DNA from: a bacterium | GTDB taxonomy: Bacteria; Patescibacteriota; Gracilibacteria; BD1-5; UBA6164 | Assembly (NCBI GenBank): GCA_024635475.1 | Contig: JAGXIW010000003.1 | Coordinates: forward strand, 248,001 to 312,000 | Direction: 5' to 3' | Length of the DNA: 64,000 nt | In this document: positions 34,192 to 46,636 of the stretch, in pieces | Layout: every line of letters begins with the position of its first letter | Position numbering within the stretch: position 1 is the first letter of the stretch | Notes under the pieces: model-generated | Seen by the model: the letters and a program-made list of their open reading frames with translations, nothing else | Databases searched by the model: none | What the model was told of the DNA's origin: nothing | Translations under genes and position numbers: made by a program

Positions 34192-34559
34192 TTTTTTCCA
34201 GCATCTTTTTTTGATTTACTTATTCAATTATTTTTATTTTTTTCATATCAAAGTGCATTTAATAAATCCTTATTTTTTTTGGCAATTAAAAGTAAAATAG
34301 TTACACTATTTGTAATTAAACTTATATCTCAATGAGGGTTTAATAAATCTTGAACTTTTTCCAAAGTTAATTTTTTTATATCTCAAAGAATTTCAATAAT
34401 TTCTTTTTCATTTAAAGCATCTTCATTTTGTTCTTTCTTTTTTGATCAAGTTTTTGCCAAAATAGAATAACGAAAATCTCGAGCATCTCAACTTAGTTGA
34501 TTATTTAATCTACCTACAGTATTACTTTGTCTACCTGCAGTATTATTTAGTTTACCCAT
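34188..34559 (-). CDS. Hypothetical protein, 123 residues
   Basis: The N-terminus has a repeated motif (LNNTAGRQSNTVGRLNNQL), followed by a helical, charged middle (KEIIEILGDIKKLTLEKVQDLL) and a hydrophobic segment (ISLITNSVTILLLIA) that could be a membrane or amphipathic helix, and a basic tail. I do not recognise a family. Its TAG overlaps the TAG of the convergent pyruvyl transferase-like gene. The open frame, its position and TGA glycines at plausible sites support coding. Confidence 0.6.
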
Positions 34560-34609
34560 AAATATGTATTATAATATAAATATGGATTTTAATATAAAGG
34601 AAAAATAGC

Positions 34610-35221
34610 TTATGTCAAACTTGTTTTTATTATCTTTTCAAAATCTGTATAATCTGAATATAAATGAGATTCTATTCATAAATCTTTTGCCTTAGTTATA
34701 TTTTTTTCACAATCATCAAAAAAAAGAACTTCTTTTTTATTGATTCAATAATTATTTTTAAGATAATCAAGAACAGACAAGTAAAATTGTTCATCAGGTT
34801 TTTTATATCATAATTCACAAGATGAAAAAACGAAATCAAAGATATTTTCAAATCACATATCTTTTTTCATATAATTTGTTCTGTATTTTTCTTGGTTTGT
34901 TGCAATAAAGCATTTAATTCAATTGTCTTTTAGTTTTCTAACCATTTTTAAGATTCTTTTGTCTATATCATTTGATATTTTAAACCAAAAATCAAGTATT
35001 TCTTCACTTCCTTTTTCCCATTTCCATTTTTTAAGATATGGCTTAATAACTTCATTTAAATCTGCTTCTCAAATTATACATTTTTTAAAATCTCATATAA
35101 AAAAAGGAGTCATATCAAATTCAGAAATCCCATATTTTTTTTGATATTGATAACTAAATTTCTGAGATGTTATTATAACTCAATCAACATCAAAAATTAT
35201 TCATTTAATATTTTTTTTCAT
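34610..35221 (-). CDS. HAD-superfamily hydrolase
   Basis: 203 residues. Motif I FDVDGVIITS, motif II FIATNQ, motif III lysine in KKPDEQF, and motif IV FFDDCEKNI are all present, with a helical cap between I and II. Such small HADs dephosphorylate sugar phosphates or nucleotides; the exact substrate cannot be told. It is followed 16 bases upstream by the deoxyribosyltransferase-like gene in the same direction, so a nucleotide-salvage or house-cleaning pair is possible. Confidence 0.85.
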
Positions 35222-35237
35222 GTTTATAAGCTTGATT

Positions 35238-35639
35238 TTATAATATGGTTATTATCTTACTTTTTAAATCTTCTATATCATCAAACTCAATAATATCATC
35301 TGCTAAAGTTCTTAGTAGTCTTAGATCTATTCATTTTTTGATAGCTAAAACTATTTTTTTATTCATTGCTTTGGCACATCAGCATTCAATCAGCATTCAT
35401 TCACTTTTCTTTTTGTTATCTACAAAAATAAATATTCAGTCTGAATTTTTTAATTCCTCTAAAGCAATATCCATAATTTCATTCATAGGAATAGCTATTT
35501 TTCAAAAGTCTTGTTTATCTCGATAGAAAGCAAAGGTAGTATTTCAATTTTCTTCAAGTATTTTTGAAATAATAGTTAAATTATTTATCAGATTTTGTAT
35601 ATCAGCACCTTGATGTTTGTAAGCGATATAGTATTTCAT
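35238..35639 (-). CDS. Nucleoside 2-deoxyribosyltransferase-like protein
   Basis: 133 residues. KYYIAYKHQGAD at the N-terminus and SEGMLIECGCAKA near residue 80 fit the nucleoside 2-deoxyribosyltransferase-like fold, where the glutamate of the latter motif is catalytic. The family includes base-exchange enzymes and N-glycosidases that clear abnormal nucleotides. The enzyme class is inferred from motifs only. It is upstream of the HAD gene on the same strand and downstream of pheS (41-base gap). Confidence 0.65.
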
Positions 35640-35680
35640 AATAATATAATTAACAAAAAAATATTTTATTCTTTTTATTT

Positions 35681-36736
<1,056 letters not shown>

Positions 36737-36916
36737 ATAAGTAAAGAATAAGAGATTAAGAGGGAAAGAGAATAAGGGTAAATATTATCTTTAAGCCAAA
36801 AAAATAATATGAAAAAATCAAATAAAATCAAATTTTTATTCTCAAGTAAAATAAATAACTTTATTTTTTTAAAAATAAGATTATATTATAGAGTGTTTAT
36901 TATTTAATTAATATAT

Positions 36917-37852
36917 ATGAAAAAAATAATAATTTTACTTATTCCTATTTTACTTAGTTCTTGTTTTTTTTCTGATAATAATAAAGTTGAAGAGGCAAAA
37001 CAAGAAATGCTTTGAGATCAAGTCTCAAATACTTGAGAAGAAGTTTCAGGTACTTCTGTAGAAGAAAATACAGATACACAAGAAGAAAAAAAAGATGAAC
37101 CAACAGTTACAATAACATCATTAACTTCTTGAACTCAACTTATTGAGATAGAAGATTTAAGTAACAAAGATTTTTATGCTTGAGAATTTTATATTAATTG
37201 AAAAGTTTTATGAGAAGTAGATAAAATTGAAGTTAGTTTTTCAAATGAGACTTCTTCTTACCCAGAAGATTTATATAATCTTAAACAATTTAAAAAGTGA
37301 GATACAACTTTTAAATATATGGCTTCATCAAATTTCAAGACTTTAGATTTTTGATTAAATAAGTATATATTTACAGCTTATTCATGAGATTCTACATATA
37401 AAATAAAAGTAGAAATAAATATTCCTGAAAAAGAAAAAACAGATTCTACAAGTACAGAAAAAGAGGATTCTAACACATCTGCAAATATAGAAAAAAATAC
37501 TCTTTGAGATAATTCAGAAATCAATAATCTAACAATCAAAGAAGATTTTGTAACTGATGATATAAATTGTACTAATTTAACAGATTTTTTGGTTGAAAAT
37601 TATTGATATTCTTATTGGAATAGTTGTAGAGATATAACTAAAGATAAATCAATTTGATTTTATGTGCTTAGATTGAAAGGAGAAAATTATTTTTATGAAA
37701 AACATTATATAAATTATGAGACAAAACAATATTGAATCTTGCTTTTAGAAACTTGAACTTGAGTTACAAAAGATACAATAAAAGATAAAAATGATGAATT
37801 AAAACAAATTTCTTGGGATGAAGTTTTGAAAGCTGATAAAAAATTTAAATAA
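36917..37852 (+). CDS. Hypothetical lipoprotein
   Basis: 311 residues. The signal peptide ends in a lipobox (LILLSSC). A Glu/Thr/Asp-rich linker (about 20-75) is followed by a beta-rich segment (VTITSLTSGTQLIEI ... KYIFTAYSGDSTYKIKVEINIP), another low-complexity linker, and a C-terminal part with two Cys (near 215 and 233). No family is recognisable; the middle segment has the feel of an Ig-like fold. It is 16 bases ahead of pyrH but the gap between it and pheS (180 bases) likely contains its promoter. Confidence 0.75.
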
Positions 37853-37868
37853 TAATAATAATAATTTT

Positions 37869-38582
37869 ATGTCAAAAAAAAATAAGAGAGTACTTTTAAA
37901 AATTTCTTGAGAAGCATTGGCTTGAGATACTTGAAATACTTTTGATACTAAAGTTTTGGATTATGTATCTGAAACTATAAAGGATTTACAAAAAGAAAAT
38001 ATTGAAATTGGTATTGTTATATGATGATGAAATATATTTAGATGAGTTTTTTGAGAAAATTTGTGATTTGATGAGCATACATCTCATTATATGGGAATGA
38101 CAGCAACATATATAAACTGACTTGCACTTGTAAATTATTTTTCAAATAAAAAAATCAAGGCAAAACTTATGACATCAGTAAGCTATGAATGAGTTTGAGA
38201 AAGATTTGATAAACTTAAAGCTATAAAATATCTAGAAGATGAAAAAGTTGTAGTATTTGCAGGTTGAACTTGAGCTCCTTATTTTACTACTGATACCTGT
38301 GGAGTTTTGAGAGCTTTAGAAATAGAAGCAGATATGATAATAAAAGCAACACAAGTAGATTGAATTTATGATAAGGATCCAGCAAAAAATCCTGATGCAA
38401 AGATGTATGATAAAGTAACTTATAACGAAGTACTTGAAAAAAACTTAAAAGTTATGGATCAAACTGCCATAGCCTTAGCTCGTGACAATAAAATGTTATT
38501 GAAAATAGTAAACTTAAAGAAAAAATGAAGTCTCAAAAAAGCAATTTTAGGAGAAAAAGAAGGAACGATAGTAATGAATTAA
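37869..38582 (+). CDS. pyrH: Uridylate kinase
   Basis: 237 residues, the normal bacterial UMP kinase size. LLKISGEALAG, GIVIGGGNIFRG, the aspartate-rich TTDTC segment and VDGIYDKDP are the amino-acid-kinase-fold motifs that bind ATP and UMP; many of the glycines are TGA. It phosphorylates UMP to UDP in pyrimidine synthesis and is usually UTP-inhibited and GTP-activated. It starts 16 bases after the lipoprotein gene and ends just before the inverted repeat that flanks the methyltransferase gene. Confidence 0.95.
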
Positions 38583-38586
38583 TTTT

Positions 38587-38615
38587 TGTCACCCTGAAGC
38601 AAGTTTTCAGGATCT
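38587..38615 (+). repeat. Left copy of a 29-base inverted repeat flanking a methyltransferase gene
   Basis: This segment matches the reverse complement of 39293-39321 at 27 of 29 positions by eye. The two copies lie 5 bases after pyrH and 38 bases after the methyltransferase gene. Each copy also folds on itself (CCTGAA / TTCAGG). Confidence 0.8.
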
Positions 38616-38633
38616 ATAATACATTAATTAAAT

Positions 38634-39254
38634 ATGAAATATATTTTTGAAACAATAAAATTTTATGATGATAATGTTGATGAATATTATAAAAATACTA
38701 TTAATTTGCAAGAAACTAACTGGATAAATAAATTTTTATCATATATTTGAGAAAATTCAACTATTCTTGATTTAGGATGTTGATTTTGAAGAGATACAAA
38801 TCTTTTTCAGAAAAAATGATGCAATGCTTACTGAATAGATTTTTCAAAAAATATGATAAATAAAGCAAAATGATTATATCCTAAATGTCATTTTTATGCT
38901 ATGAATATGCTAAAATTAGAATTTGAATCTAATTTTTTTCATTGAGTATGGGCAAATGCATCATTATTACATTTAAATAAAAAGGATATTAATTTAGCCT
39001 TGTTGGAAATAGACAGGGTGTTAAAAAGTAAATGAATAATCTATATTCTTTTAAAAGAATGAAATTGAGAAGGGGTTACCAATGATGATAGGTATAATAA
39101 GTCAAAAAAATTTTATTCATATTATACACAAGATGAATTAAAAGGTATAATTAATAAGCTTAACTATGAAATACTTGATTTTTCTATTAATGTTGAAAAA
39201 ACAGATGATTATAGTGATAAATGAAAATTATATTTAATTGCTAGAAAGAATTAA
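38634..39254 (+). CDS. SAM-dependent methyltransferase (class I)
   Basis: 206 residues. ILDLGCGFGRDTNLF is motif I of the Rossmann methylase; GIDFSKNMINKAK supplies the acidic loop after beta 2 and FHGVWANASLLHL the post-motif segment; the C-terminal ILLKEG and FYSYYTQDEL match Methyltransf_25/UbiE-like small-molecule or protein methylases. No substrate can be assigned. The gene is bracketed by the inverted repeat pair, suggesting it has moved as a cassette or acquired flanking terminator-like elements. Confidence 0.88.
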
Positions 39255-39292
39255 TAAACAAAAATAATCCTGCTTGGAAAGAATAGCATTAA

Positions 39293-39321
39293 AGATCCTG
39301 AAAACTTGTTTCAGGATGACA
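39293..39321 (-). repeat. Right copy of the 29-base inverted repeat
   Basis: Inverted copy of 38587-38615 with two mismatches. It is itself a hairpin (TCCTGAAA / TTTCAGGA) and ends in GGATGACA, an end shared by other intergenic elements nearby. Confidence 0.8.
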
Positions 39322-39342
39322 ACATAGAGCAATATAATGAAG

Positions 39343-39366
39343 ATTCCCTACTTCTAGGGAATGACA
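39343..39366. repeat. Short palindrome ending in GAATGACA
   Basis: ATTCCCT and AGGGAAT pair around a six-base loop, followed by TGACA. With 39293-39321 and 44071-44160 it seems to be a piece of the same intergenic repeat family. Confidence 0.5.
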
Positions 39367-39396
39367 GTAATCTTAATAATTATAAAAAAAATAATC

Positions 39397-39630
39397 ATGA
39401 AAGACCTAAAAATCCTTATTTCAATTATTTTTATTATTATCTCATTTTTCTTGGGGTTTTTATTTTCAGAAAGAAAACATAGTTTAGATAAAGTAGATTC
39501 TAAACAAAGACAGGTAAATATCGAGATAATGAAGACAAAACTAAAAATCACAAAAAATAGTCAAGATGTGGAAATATATGTCAATTGAGAGAAAAACGAG
39601 ACCTGAACTATTGATATTTTAAAAAATTAA
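39397..39630 (+). CDS. Small single-TM hypothetical protein
   Basis: 77 residues: MKDLKILISIIFIIISFFLG is one N-terminal membrane or signal helix, and a charged tail (SERKHSLDKVDSKQRQ...NGEKNETGTIDILKN) follows. An in-frame ATG at 39361 would add 12 residues, but the later ATG is better because a long hydrophobic start then directly follows a Lys. I see no family. TGA glycines occur in the tail (VNGEKNETG). Confidence 0.5.
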
Positions 39631-39794
39631 GGTATAATTAATAAATTTAAATTTTACTTTTTTATAATTTTAAATATAATTTTGCGGATTTGAAAATATA
39701 AAACAAACGAGTAATAAGTATTAAGTTTTTAGTAACAAATACTAAAGCTTTTTTCTTATTTTTAATTTACAAAATTATTATTTAATACTCATAA

Positions 39795-41588
39795 ATGAAA
39801 TATATAAATATAGCGATAATTGCCCATGTAGATCATGGAAAAACTACTTTGGTTGATGCTTTACTAAAACAATGTGGAACTTTTAAAGAACATGAAAAAG
39901 TTGAAACTTGTGTAATGGATAGTAATGATCAAGAAAGAGAAAGATGAATTACTATTTATTCAAAAAATACCTCTGTTCAATACAAAGATTTTAAAATAAA
40001 TATAGTTGATACTCCAGGGCATGCTGATTTTGGATCTGAGGTTGAGAGAGTTCTTAGAATGGTTGATAGTGTAGTTCTTGTTGTTGATGCTTATGAGGGA
40101 CCAATGCCTCAAACAAAATTTGTTCTTAGAAAATCACTTGAACTTGGTTTAAAACCATTAGTTGTTATCAATAAAATAGATAAACCAACAGCTAGACCTG
40201 ATTATGTAATAGATCATTTATTTGATTTATTTGTACAATTAAATGCATCTGATGAACAATTGGATTTCTCATCTTGTTATACTATTGCTCGTGATTGAAT
40301 AGCTAAAAGACATCTAAATGATGAGAGTGATAATATTCACCCATTACTTGATATGATTATCGAAAAAGTTGAACCAAAAGAAAATATCATTGATGCTCCT
40401 TTTAGAATGCAAGTAGCAAACTTGGCTTATGATAATTTCTTATGAAGACTTTGAATAGGTAGAATAACTGACGGAACAGTAAAACAATGACAAGAAGTAG
40501 TAATAATTTGAAATGATTGAACTAAAAGAAAATGAAAAATCAGTGATATATTGACTAATGAATGATTAAAAAAGATTAAATCAAAAGAATCTTCAGCTTG
40601 AGATATAGTAACAATAGCTTGAATTTCTGATATATATATATGAGAAACAATTTGTGCAAATGACTCAGTAGAACCTCTTCCTGCTATAACTATAGATGAA
40701 CCAACTTTGAGAATGGAGTTTTTAGTAAATAATTCTCCTTTTGCTTGAAAAGAAGGTAAATTTGTAACAGGTAGACAGATAAGAGATAGATTGGAAAGAG
40801 AATTAGAAACAAATGTATGATTAAAAATCGACTTAGATTCTGCAGAAAATTATATAGTTTCAGGTAGAGGTGAATTACATCTTTCTGTTTTGATAGAAAA
40901 TATGAGAAGAGAATGATTTGAATTACAAGTATGAGCTCCTGAAGTAATATTTAAGATGAAAACTTGAGTTAAATATGAACCAATAGAAAGAGTTGCTATA
41001 AATTTACCTTCTGTGTCAGCTTGAAGTATAATAGAAAGAATGTGAAAAAGAAAATGAGAAATGCTTGCAATGAGTGAAGAAAATGGGATAACAAGTTTGG
41101 AATTTTTTGTTCCAACTAGATGACTTTTATGATTTAAATCTGAATTTGTTACTTTAACAAAATGAGAATGAATACTAACAAGTTCTTTTGAAAAATACGA
41201 TATTTACAAATGAGATATAGAAAAAAGAGAAGTTTGATCAATGATAAGTTGAGAAGCATGAATTGCTATGGGATATAGTTTATGGAAATTGCAAGAAAGA
41301 GGACCTATTTTTATTGAACCAGCTACTGAGATTTATGAATGAATGATTATATGAGAACATTTGAAATGATGAGATTTAACAGTAAATGCTACAAAAAATA
41401 AACAATTAACAAACATAAGAGCATCTTGAACTGATGAAGCTATTAGATTAACTCCACCAAGGAAATTTACACTTGAGGATGCACTAGATTATATAAGTAA
41501 TGATGAATATGTAGAAGTAACTCCAAAATCAGTAAGACTTAGAAAAAAGTATTTAAATGAAAATGAGAGGAAAAAATGATGAAGATAA
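39795..41588 (+). CDS. typA: Ribosome-associated GTPase TypA/BipA
   Basis: 597 residues, the family length. G1 [25 protein letters not shown] and NKIDK define a translational GTPase; the sequence after the G domain (domain II, III, then the BipA-specific C-terminal domain containing [20 protein letters not shown]) distinguishes it from LepA and EF-G. It acts on the ribosome in stress and assembly of the 50S subunit. The stop follows KKGGR. A GAAA-tetraloop terminator lies 16 bases beyond. Confidence 0.96.
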
Positions 41589-41603
41589 AAAATAGATTTT
41601 CTC

Positions 41604-41643
41604 AAAAAAATAGAAACAACGAAAGTTGTTTCTATTTTTTTTT
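41604..41643 (+). terminator. Strong terminator with GAAA tetraloop
   Basis: AATAGAAACAAC and GTTGTTTCTATT pair around the GAAA loop and are followed by a long T-run, downstream of typA and before the convergent pheT. Confidence 0.9.
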
Positions 41644-41681
41644 AAATGATTATTTATAAAATCAAATATTATGATAGTGGC

Positions 41682-44018
41682 TTACCTCAACACCCCTCCA
41701 ATCTTTCCAACTCTTTCTATTATACTTTTAATCAAATTATTTTTTACTTCATCTCAAAGTGTTTCATCTAGTGATTGGATATAAATTTTGAATGTTAGAC
41801 TTCTTTTTCATGGAAGTTTTTCTTCGTTTTCGTAGATATCAAAAAGTTCTACTTTTTGGATTATTTTTGGATCAGTTTTTGCGATAGAGATTTGTATATC
41901 TTTTCCTGCTTTGTCTTTTGAAACTACGAAACTCAAATCAAAATTGTTTTCTTGGAATGTCGAAACTTCATGAGCTTTTACTTTATTGTAAACAAGAGAT
42001 TTCAATTTATCTGCATCTATTTCAAAAAATCAGATTTTTGTTTCTAGTCAGAAATTATTTACTACGCTTGGGTTTACTTCTCATACAAAACCTACTTCTT
42101 GTCATCTTACGATTATAGAAGCTGTTCTACCTTTGTGTGCAAAGCTTGGATATGTTTTAGGAGTAGTAAACATAAAGTTATCAATTGCCAGTTTTTTGAA
42201 TAAATCAGAAATTACTTTTTGTAAATCATAATAAACTACTTTTTCATCGTTAGTAATAACTCCAGAAAATGCATAATTCTCAATTACTTTTCATGATTTA
42301 AAAGCAAATACTTTCTCAAATTCAAATAATCTTAAATTTTTCTCTTGTTTAATATTTTTTTCTATACTTAAAATTAGATTTGGAATAAGACTTCATTTCA
42401 TATGAGTCATATCTTCACTTAAACTATTTTTTAGAGGAATAAGTTCTTCTGTATTTCCCAAAACTTTTTTCATTAAAGTTTCATTAACAAAACTATAATT
42501 GTATAAATCATAAAAACCTCTATCAACAAAAAAATCTCTTACATCATTTTTAAGTTTGTAGATATTGTCTTGAATTATTGCTCATAAATTGATTCTTGGT
42601 ATTGTTGTTGTAACTTTATCAAATCAATAAATTCTTGCTATTTCTTCAGCTATATCAGCTTTATAATTTAGGTCTTTTCTCCAAAATGGAACTATTAATT
42701 CGTTTCCTTCTTTTTTAATTCAAAGTCTTTCCAATATTTCCAAAGATTCTTTTTCAGTATAATTTGCTCAAATCAGATTATTCACAAAATTTAAATCAAA
42801 AGGTACTTTTTTTACTTCTTGTTTTACTGGATACACATCACTATATCATTCTATTTTTAAGTTTGGGAAATATTCTTTCAATTTTCTATAAATCAAACTT
42901 ACTCAATAAATAGGAAATTCTAGAGGCACATCTTTTTCAAATACATTTAGGCTATCAGTTCTAATTCAGTGTCTTCTACCAGTTTTTCTTACAGTTTTTG
43001 GATTAAACCATGCTCATTCAACTATTATATTTTTTGTAGTATTTGATACAGCTGATAATGCTCATCATATAACTCATCCTAAAGCTAGTACTTTTTCTTG
43101 ATCTGTAATTACTATATCTTCACTAGTTAATTTATAAGTCTTATTATCTAGTGCAATAAATTCTTCATCATTTTTAGCATATCTTATGATGATATTTCAA
43201 TTTATCTTATCTGCATCAAAACAATGTGTTGGTTGTCAGTAAAGATATAAACTATAATTACTTATATCAACTAATAATCATTTAGAATTGTTTCAAGCAG
43301 CTTTGATAACAGCTTTTATATCTTCTTTTGACTCTATATTTCAAACTCCAGAAAGAGAAAGTCAGATATATCTTTGTACTACATTAGTGATTTTATTTTC
43401 AATTCCTATGTTTTTTGCATTGCTAAAATCGTTTTTTTCATAATGTAAATCTACATCTTGTCAGTTTATTGCACAAAGTTCTCTAGCTAATCCGATATGA
43501 CTAAACATATCTGGTCTATGATTAATTCATTTGTTATCTATCTCAATTATTGCATCACTTTTTTCTAGATATTCTCTCATAGAGATACCAAGTTTTGCAC
43601 CATCATCAAGTATCATAATTCAAGCTTGTCTTTCAGTAACAAGTCATAATTCATCTTCACTACAAATCATTCATTCTGAAGTTTCTCATCTTATTTTACA
43701 TTTTTCTATTGTGAAATCTTCTTTTAATTTTGCTCAAATTATAGCAACTGGAACTTTAATTCCAGCTCTTACATTTGATGCTCAACATACTATTTGTTTT
43801 TGTTCTCATAAGATTTCTACTTTACAGATATTTAGTTTTTCACTATCTGGGTGTTTTTCGCATTCCAATACTTTTCCAACATATACATTTTTTAAGTTTT
43901 CTCATTCAAGTTCTATTCACTCAACTTCAGCAATATGCATAATTATATCATTTGCAACTTGTTCTTCGCTCGTTAAAAAAGGTAATATTTGTTTTAGGGT
44001 TTTATAAGAGTATTTCAT
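41682..44018 (-). CDS. pheT: Phenylalanyl-tRNA synthetase beta subunit
   Basis: 778 residues. In order: a tRNA-binding (OB-fold) domain with GKVLECEKHPDSEKLNICKV near residues 50-70, B3/B4 editing-like domain (NHRPDMFSHIGLARELCAI), B5, the catalytic-like core without active-site motifs, and the C-terminal FDX-ACB anticodon-binding domain (SLTFKIYIQSLDETLGDEV). The beta subunit binds tRNA and edits mischarged Tyr-tRNA. It is somewhat long because of insertions between B4 and the core. It is unlinked from pheS. Confidence 0.95.
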
Positions 44019-44070
44019 TGGTTAAAATTAAATATTAATTTAAGAAATATTTGAAAAATCAACTTTTTCT

Positions 44071-44160
44071 GTCATACTGAGTGAAACGAAGTATCCCTTT
44101 AACCTGGATAAATACACTAAACAATGCTTAAGGGATTCTTCACTAATAGCTCAGAATGAC
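44071..44160. repeat. 90-base intergenic hairpin element with imperfect terminal inverted repeats
   Basis: The left arm GTCATACTGAG...GAAGTATCCCTT is matched at the right end by the reverse complement GTCATTCTGAG...GAAGAATCCCTT. The arms are about 29-31 bases, with a 30-base centre. This is the form of a small MITE-like or REP-like element. It lies between pheT and the synthase gene, outside both frames. Confidence 0.7.
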
Positions 44161-44247
44161 AATTTTTCAGTATTCCTTAAAAATCGATGAGTCTAAATAT
44201 AAGCAAAAAGCAAAAAAATACAAGAAAAGTAAAAAAGATTTTAAAAA

Positions 44248-46035
44248 CTACCAAATGATTTCTCAATATCTTGTTTCTAGTAATTTATCTTGATAGTGTA
44301 TTATTCTTCATTTTTTACATAATACAAAATAATAAAATGCTTGTTTTATGGCATTGATACTAGCTATATCAGCATTATTATTTTCCGATACAACACTAAA
44401 AAGCATATTGCTTTTATTATCTTCAAATACCAATTTTGTATTTACTTTTGAATCTGAATTATTTGTTTTAGCATTGGATGAATAAGATAATAATTCAAGG
44501 TTTTTTATATAAGGGTATTTTATTTCTAATTTTTTTGATAGTAACTTTACGATACTGTGAAATATTCAATTGATTTTTTCATCATCGATTAGACATTCGA
44601 GTTTATGATTTTCTTTCTCAATATTTATTTCTAAAGTAGTTCAAATATGTTTTCAATTTTCATCAATTTGCATTGTTGATTTGATTTCTTTTATTCAAAA
44701 ATCATCATTAATAATTTTTTGTAAACTTCAATTTAAATTATTTTTTATTTTATATACTTCAAGTAAAAAAGTTGCTATAGAGTCAGTATAATTTATAGAA
44801 TTAGGCTTTTTTAGTATTTCAAGTAATTGAGATAATAAGTATTTTTTATCTTCTCAAGTTGATTTATCTAGATCAAAAGCTTGTTCCAAATAATAAAGGA
44901 TATTTATTTTTCATGCTTGTTTTGTTAATCAAGGGTAGTTTTGTATATCTAGGTCTTTAATTAATTTTTCAGAAACGATAGAATAAGAATTTGAATCTTT
45001 TCATAATGCTCATACATGCATTCATGCTCAATGATAATAATTTTCAGGATTTAAAATATTATCTATTTTTCAAGGAAATTTTCAGTTTAATAAAAAGCTA
45101 ACTTGTGAATATGTTGATAATAAATTTTTCCATAATAAATTTCTATCTTTATATCATTTAAATACATCTATATCATATTCTTCATATAATTTTGTAAAAA
45201 GTAAAGCTAACGGAGTGTTTCAGATTCTCTCTCAACAATATGAAAAATTTCATTGGATATGACTTATTCTTCATGTTGCTAAGGATTTTATTATACTTTC
45301 TATTGTGTAATATTTATCCTCATGTAGATGAAGTCATAGTTTATTTTTTAATTTGTTTGTTATAGTTGGATTTCTAAATTTGTTTGTAATTTCTAGAATA
45401 ATTTCTCTTATTATATTAGGAGGAGTTTTCCCAAGTGTGTCACATAGAGCCAATTTATCTCATCATCATTCTAAACAAATTTCCATACATTTTTTTACAT
45501 ATTTTTTATCTTCTATATATCAATCAAAAAAATGTTCTAAATCGATAATTACATATTTATTTTGAACTTTTAGATATTTTATACTTTCTTTTATGATTTT
45601 TAGGTTTTCTTCAAGATCAATTTTAAGGATATTTGTTACTTGTGATACAGAACATTTTACAAAAATAGTTACTACATTAGCTTTAGATTCAATTATAGGT
45701 AAAAAATGATCTTCTAAATTTTTTGAAATAATTTTAGATGATCAAAAAACTGCTATTTTTAAATTATTTTTTATTATATAATCATATTTTTCTTGTTCAT
45801 ATCAGGTTGCTCATGCATAACCTCATTCTATAACTCAATTCAAGGCTTGTACATACCTTGATAATAAAAAAATAACTTTTTTTTGATTATCATTAGATGC
45901 TGAAAAAAAAGCATTTTGAGCTCAATCTCTTGTATCTGTAAAATACCACTCCATGTTTTTTATAGATTTTTCTAATTCTATAATCTCTTTTTTATTGAGT
46001 TTTAAAGGGTTGTAAAAAATATTTTTGTTTATCAT
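44248..46035 (-). CDS. 2-isopropylmalate/citramalate synthase-like enzyme
   Basis: 595 residues. Hallmarks of the DRE-TIM family: YTDTRDGAQNA in place of the DGxRDG(E/A)Q start (normally DTTLRDG), IDLEHFFDGY..., ALCDTLGKTPP, the metal-binding GLHLHED and QGNFSYCGERIGN. The best fit is the CimA group that condenses pyruvate and acetyl-CoA; an N-terminal DTTLRDG variant and HLHED for HTHND are departures from the usual motif. Ends LETRYGEIIW, with a C-terminal regulatory-like region. No leuB, leuC or leuD is nearby. Confidence 0.82.
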
Positions 46036-46100
46036 TTTAGTTCTAATTAATTTGGTTAAACTATAGTATTTTAAATATTTTTTATGTCAAATTTACTAAT

Positions 46101-46139
46101 AAAAAAAGACCTTACTAAAAAATAGTAAAGTCTTTTTAA
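46101..46139 (-). terminator. Terminator downstream of rpmE
   Basis: AAGACCTTACTA pairs with TAGTAAAGTCTT with a T-run on the leftward strand, in the gap between rpmE and the synthase gene. Confidence 0.8.
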
Positions 46140-46150
46140 ATAATAAAAAA

Positions 46151-46366
46151 TTATTTTTGTAAAGTTTCAGTTTTCTTCATTCTTGCATAGAATTTATCAA
46201 CTGCACCAGTTTTCAAGATTCTTTGTTCTCAAGTAAAGAAAGGATGACATTTAGAACAGATTTCTATTCTTTGATCTCATTTCATTGTAGACTTAACATC
46301 GTAAACTGCTCCACATGAACAAGTAATTTTTATTTTGTTTACATTTGGGTGTATATCTTTTTTCAT
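46151..46366 (-). CDS. rpmE: 50S ribosomal protein L31 (zinc type)
   Basis: 71 residues. MKKDIHPNVNKIKITCSCGA with the first CxC, and ICSKCHPFFTGEQRI with CxxC, give the four-cysteine zinc ribbon of the C+ L31 class. The glycine in FFTG is TGA. L31 bridges the ribosomal subunits. It is upstream of the synthase gene but separated from it by a terminator. Confidence 0.95.
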
Positions 46367-46420
46367 AATATATGGTTTTTATATTTGTCCGCCAAGTACG
46401 AGACAAAAATGTAATATAAA

Positions 46421-46505
46421 TGGTGCCCAGGAAGAGACTCGAACTCTTACGCCACTACAGCACTGGTTTCTAAGACCAGCATGTCTACCATTTCATCACC
46501 TGGGC
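46421..46505 (-). tRNA. tRNA-Leu (anticodon TAG)
   Basis: 85 bases with a complete cloverleaf on the leftward strand: acceptor GCCCAGG/CCTGGGC, anticodon loop CTTAGAA (anticodon TAG), a long variable arm typical of Leu, a T-loop GTTCGAGTC, discriminator A and encoded CCA. Confidence 0.93.
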
Positions 46506-46551
46506 TAAAATTATTTTTGGCTGTGCCATTCGAAACTCGTAGAGTGTAGAA

Positions 46552-46636
46552 TGGTGGGCAGGGAGTGATTTGAACACTCGAAGGCGAAGCCAGCGGATTT
46601 ACAGTCCGCCCCATTTGACCGCTCTGGAACCTACCC
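46552..46636 (-). tRNA. tRNA-Tyr (anticodon GTA)
   Basis: 85 bases, acceptor GGGTAGG/CCTGCCC, anticodon GTA in ACTGTAAAT, a long variable arm as expected for class II Tyr, discriminator A and encoded CCA. Confidence 0.93.

Noticed and set aside
36808-36909. Short ATG frame of about 33 codons just upstream of the lipoprotein gene
   Set aside because: Made almost only of Lys, Asn, Ile and Phe codons; looks like promoter-region AT-rich sequence.
44071-44160. CRISPR or riboswitch for the intergenic hairpin
   Set aside because: There is one hairpin with inverted arms, no direct repeat and spacer pattern, and no known aptamer motif.
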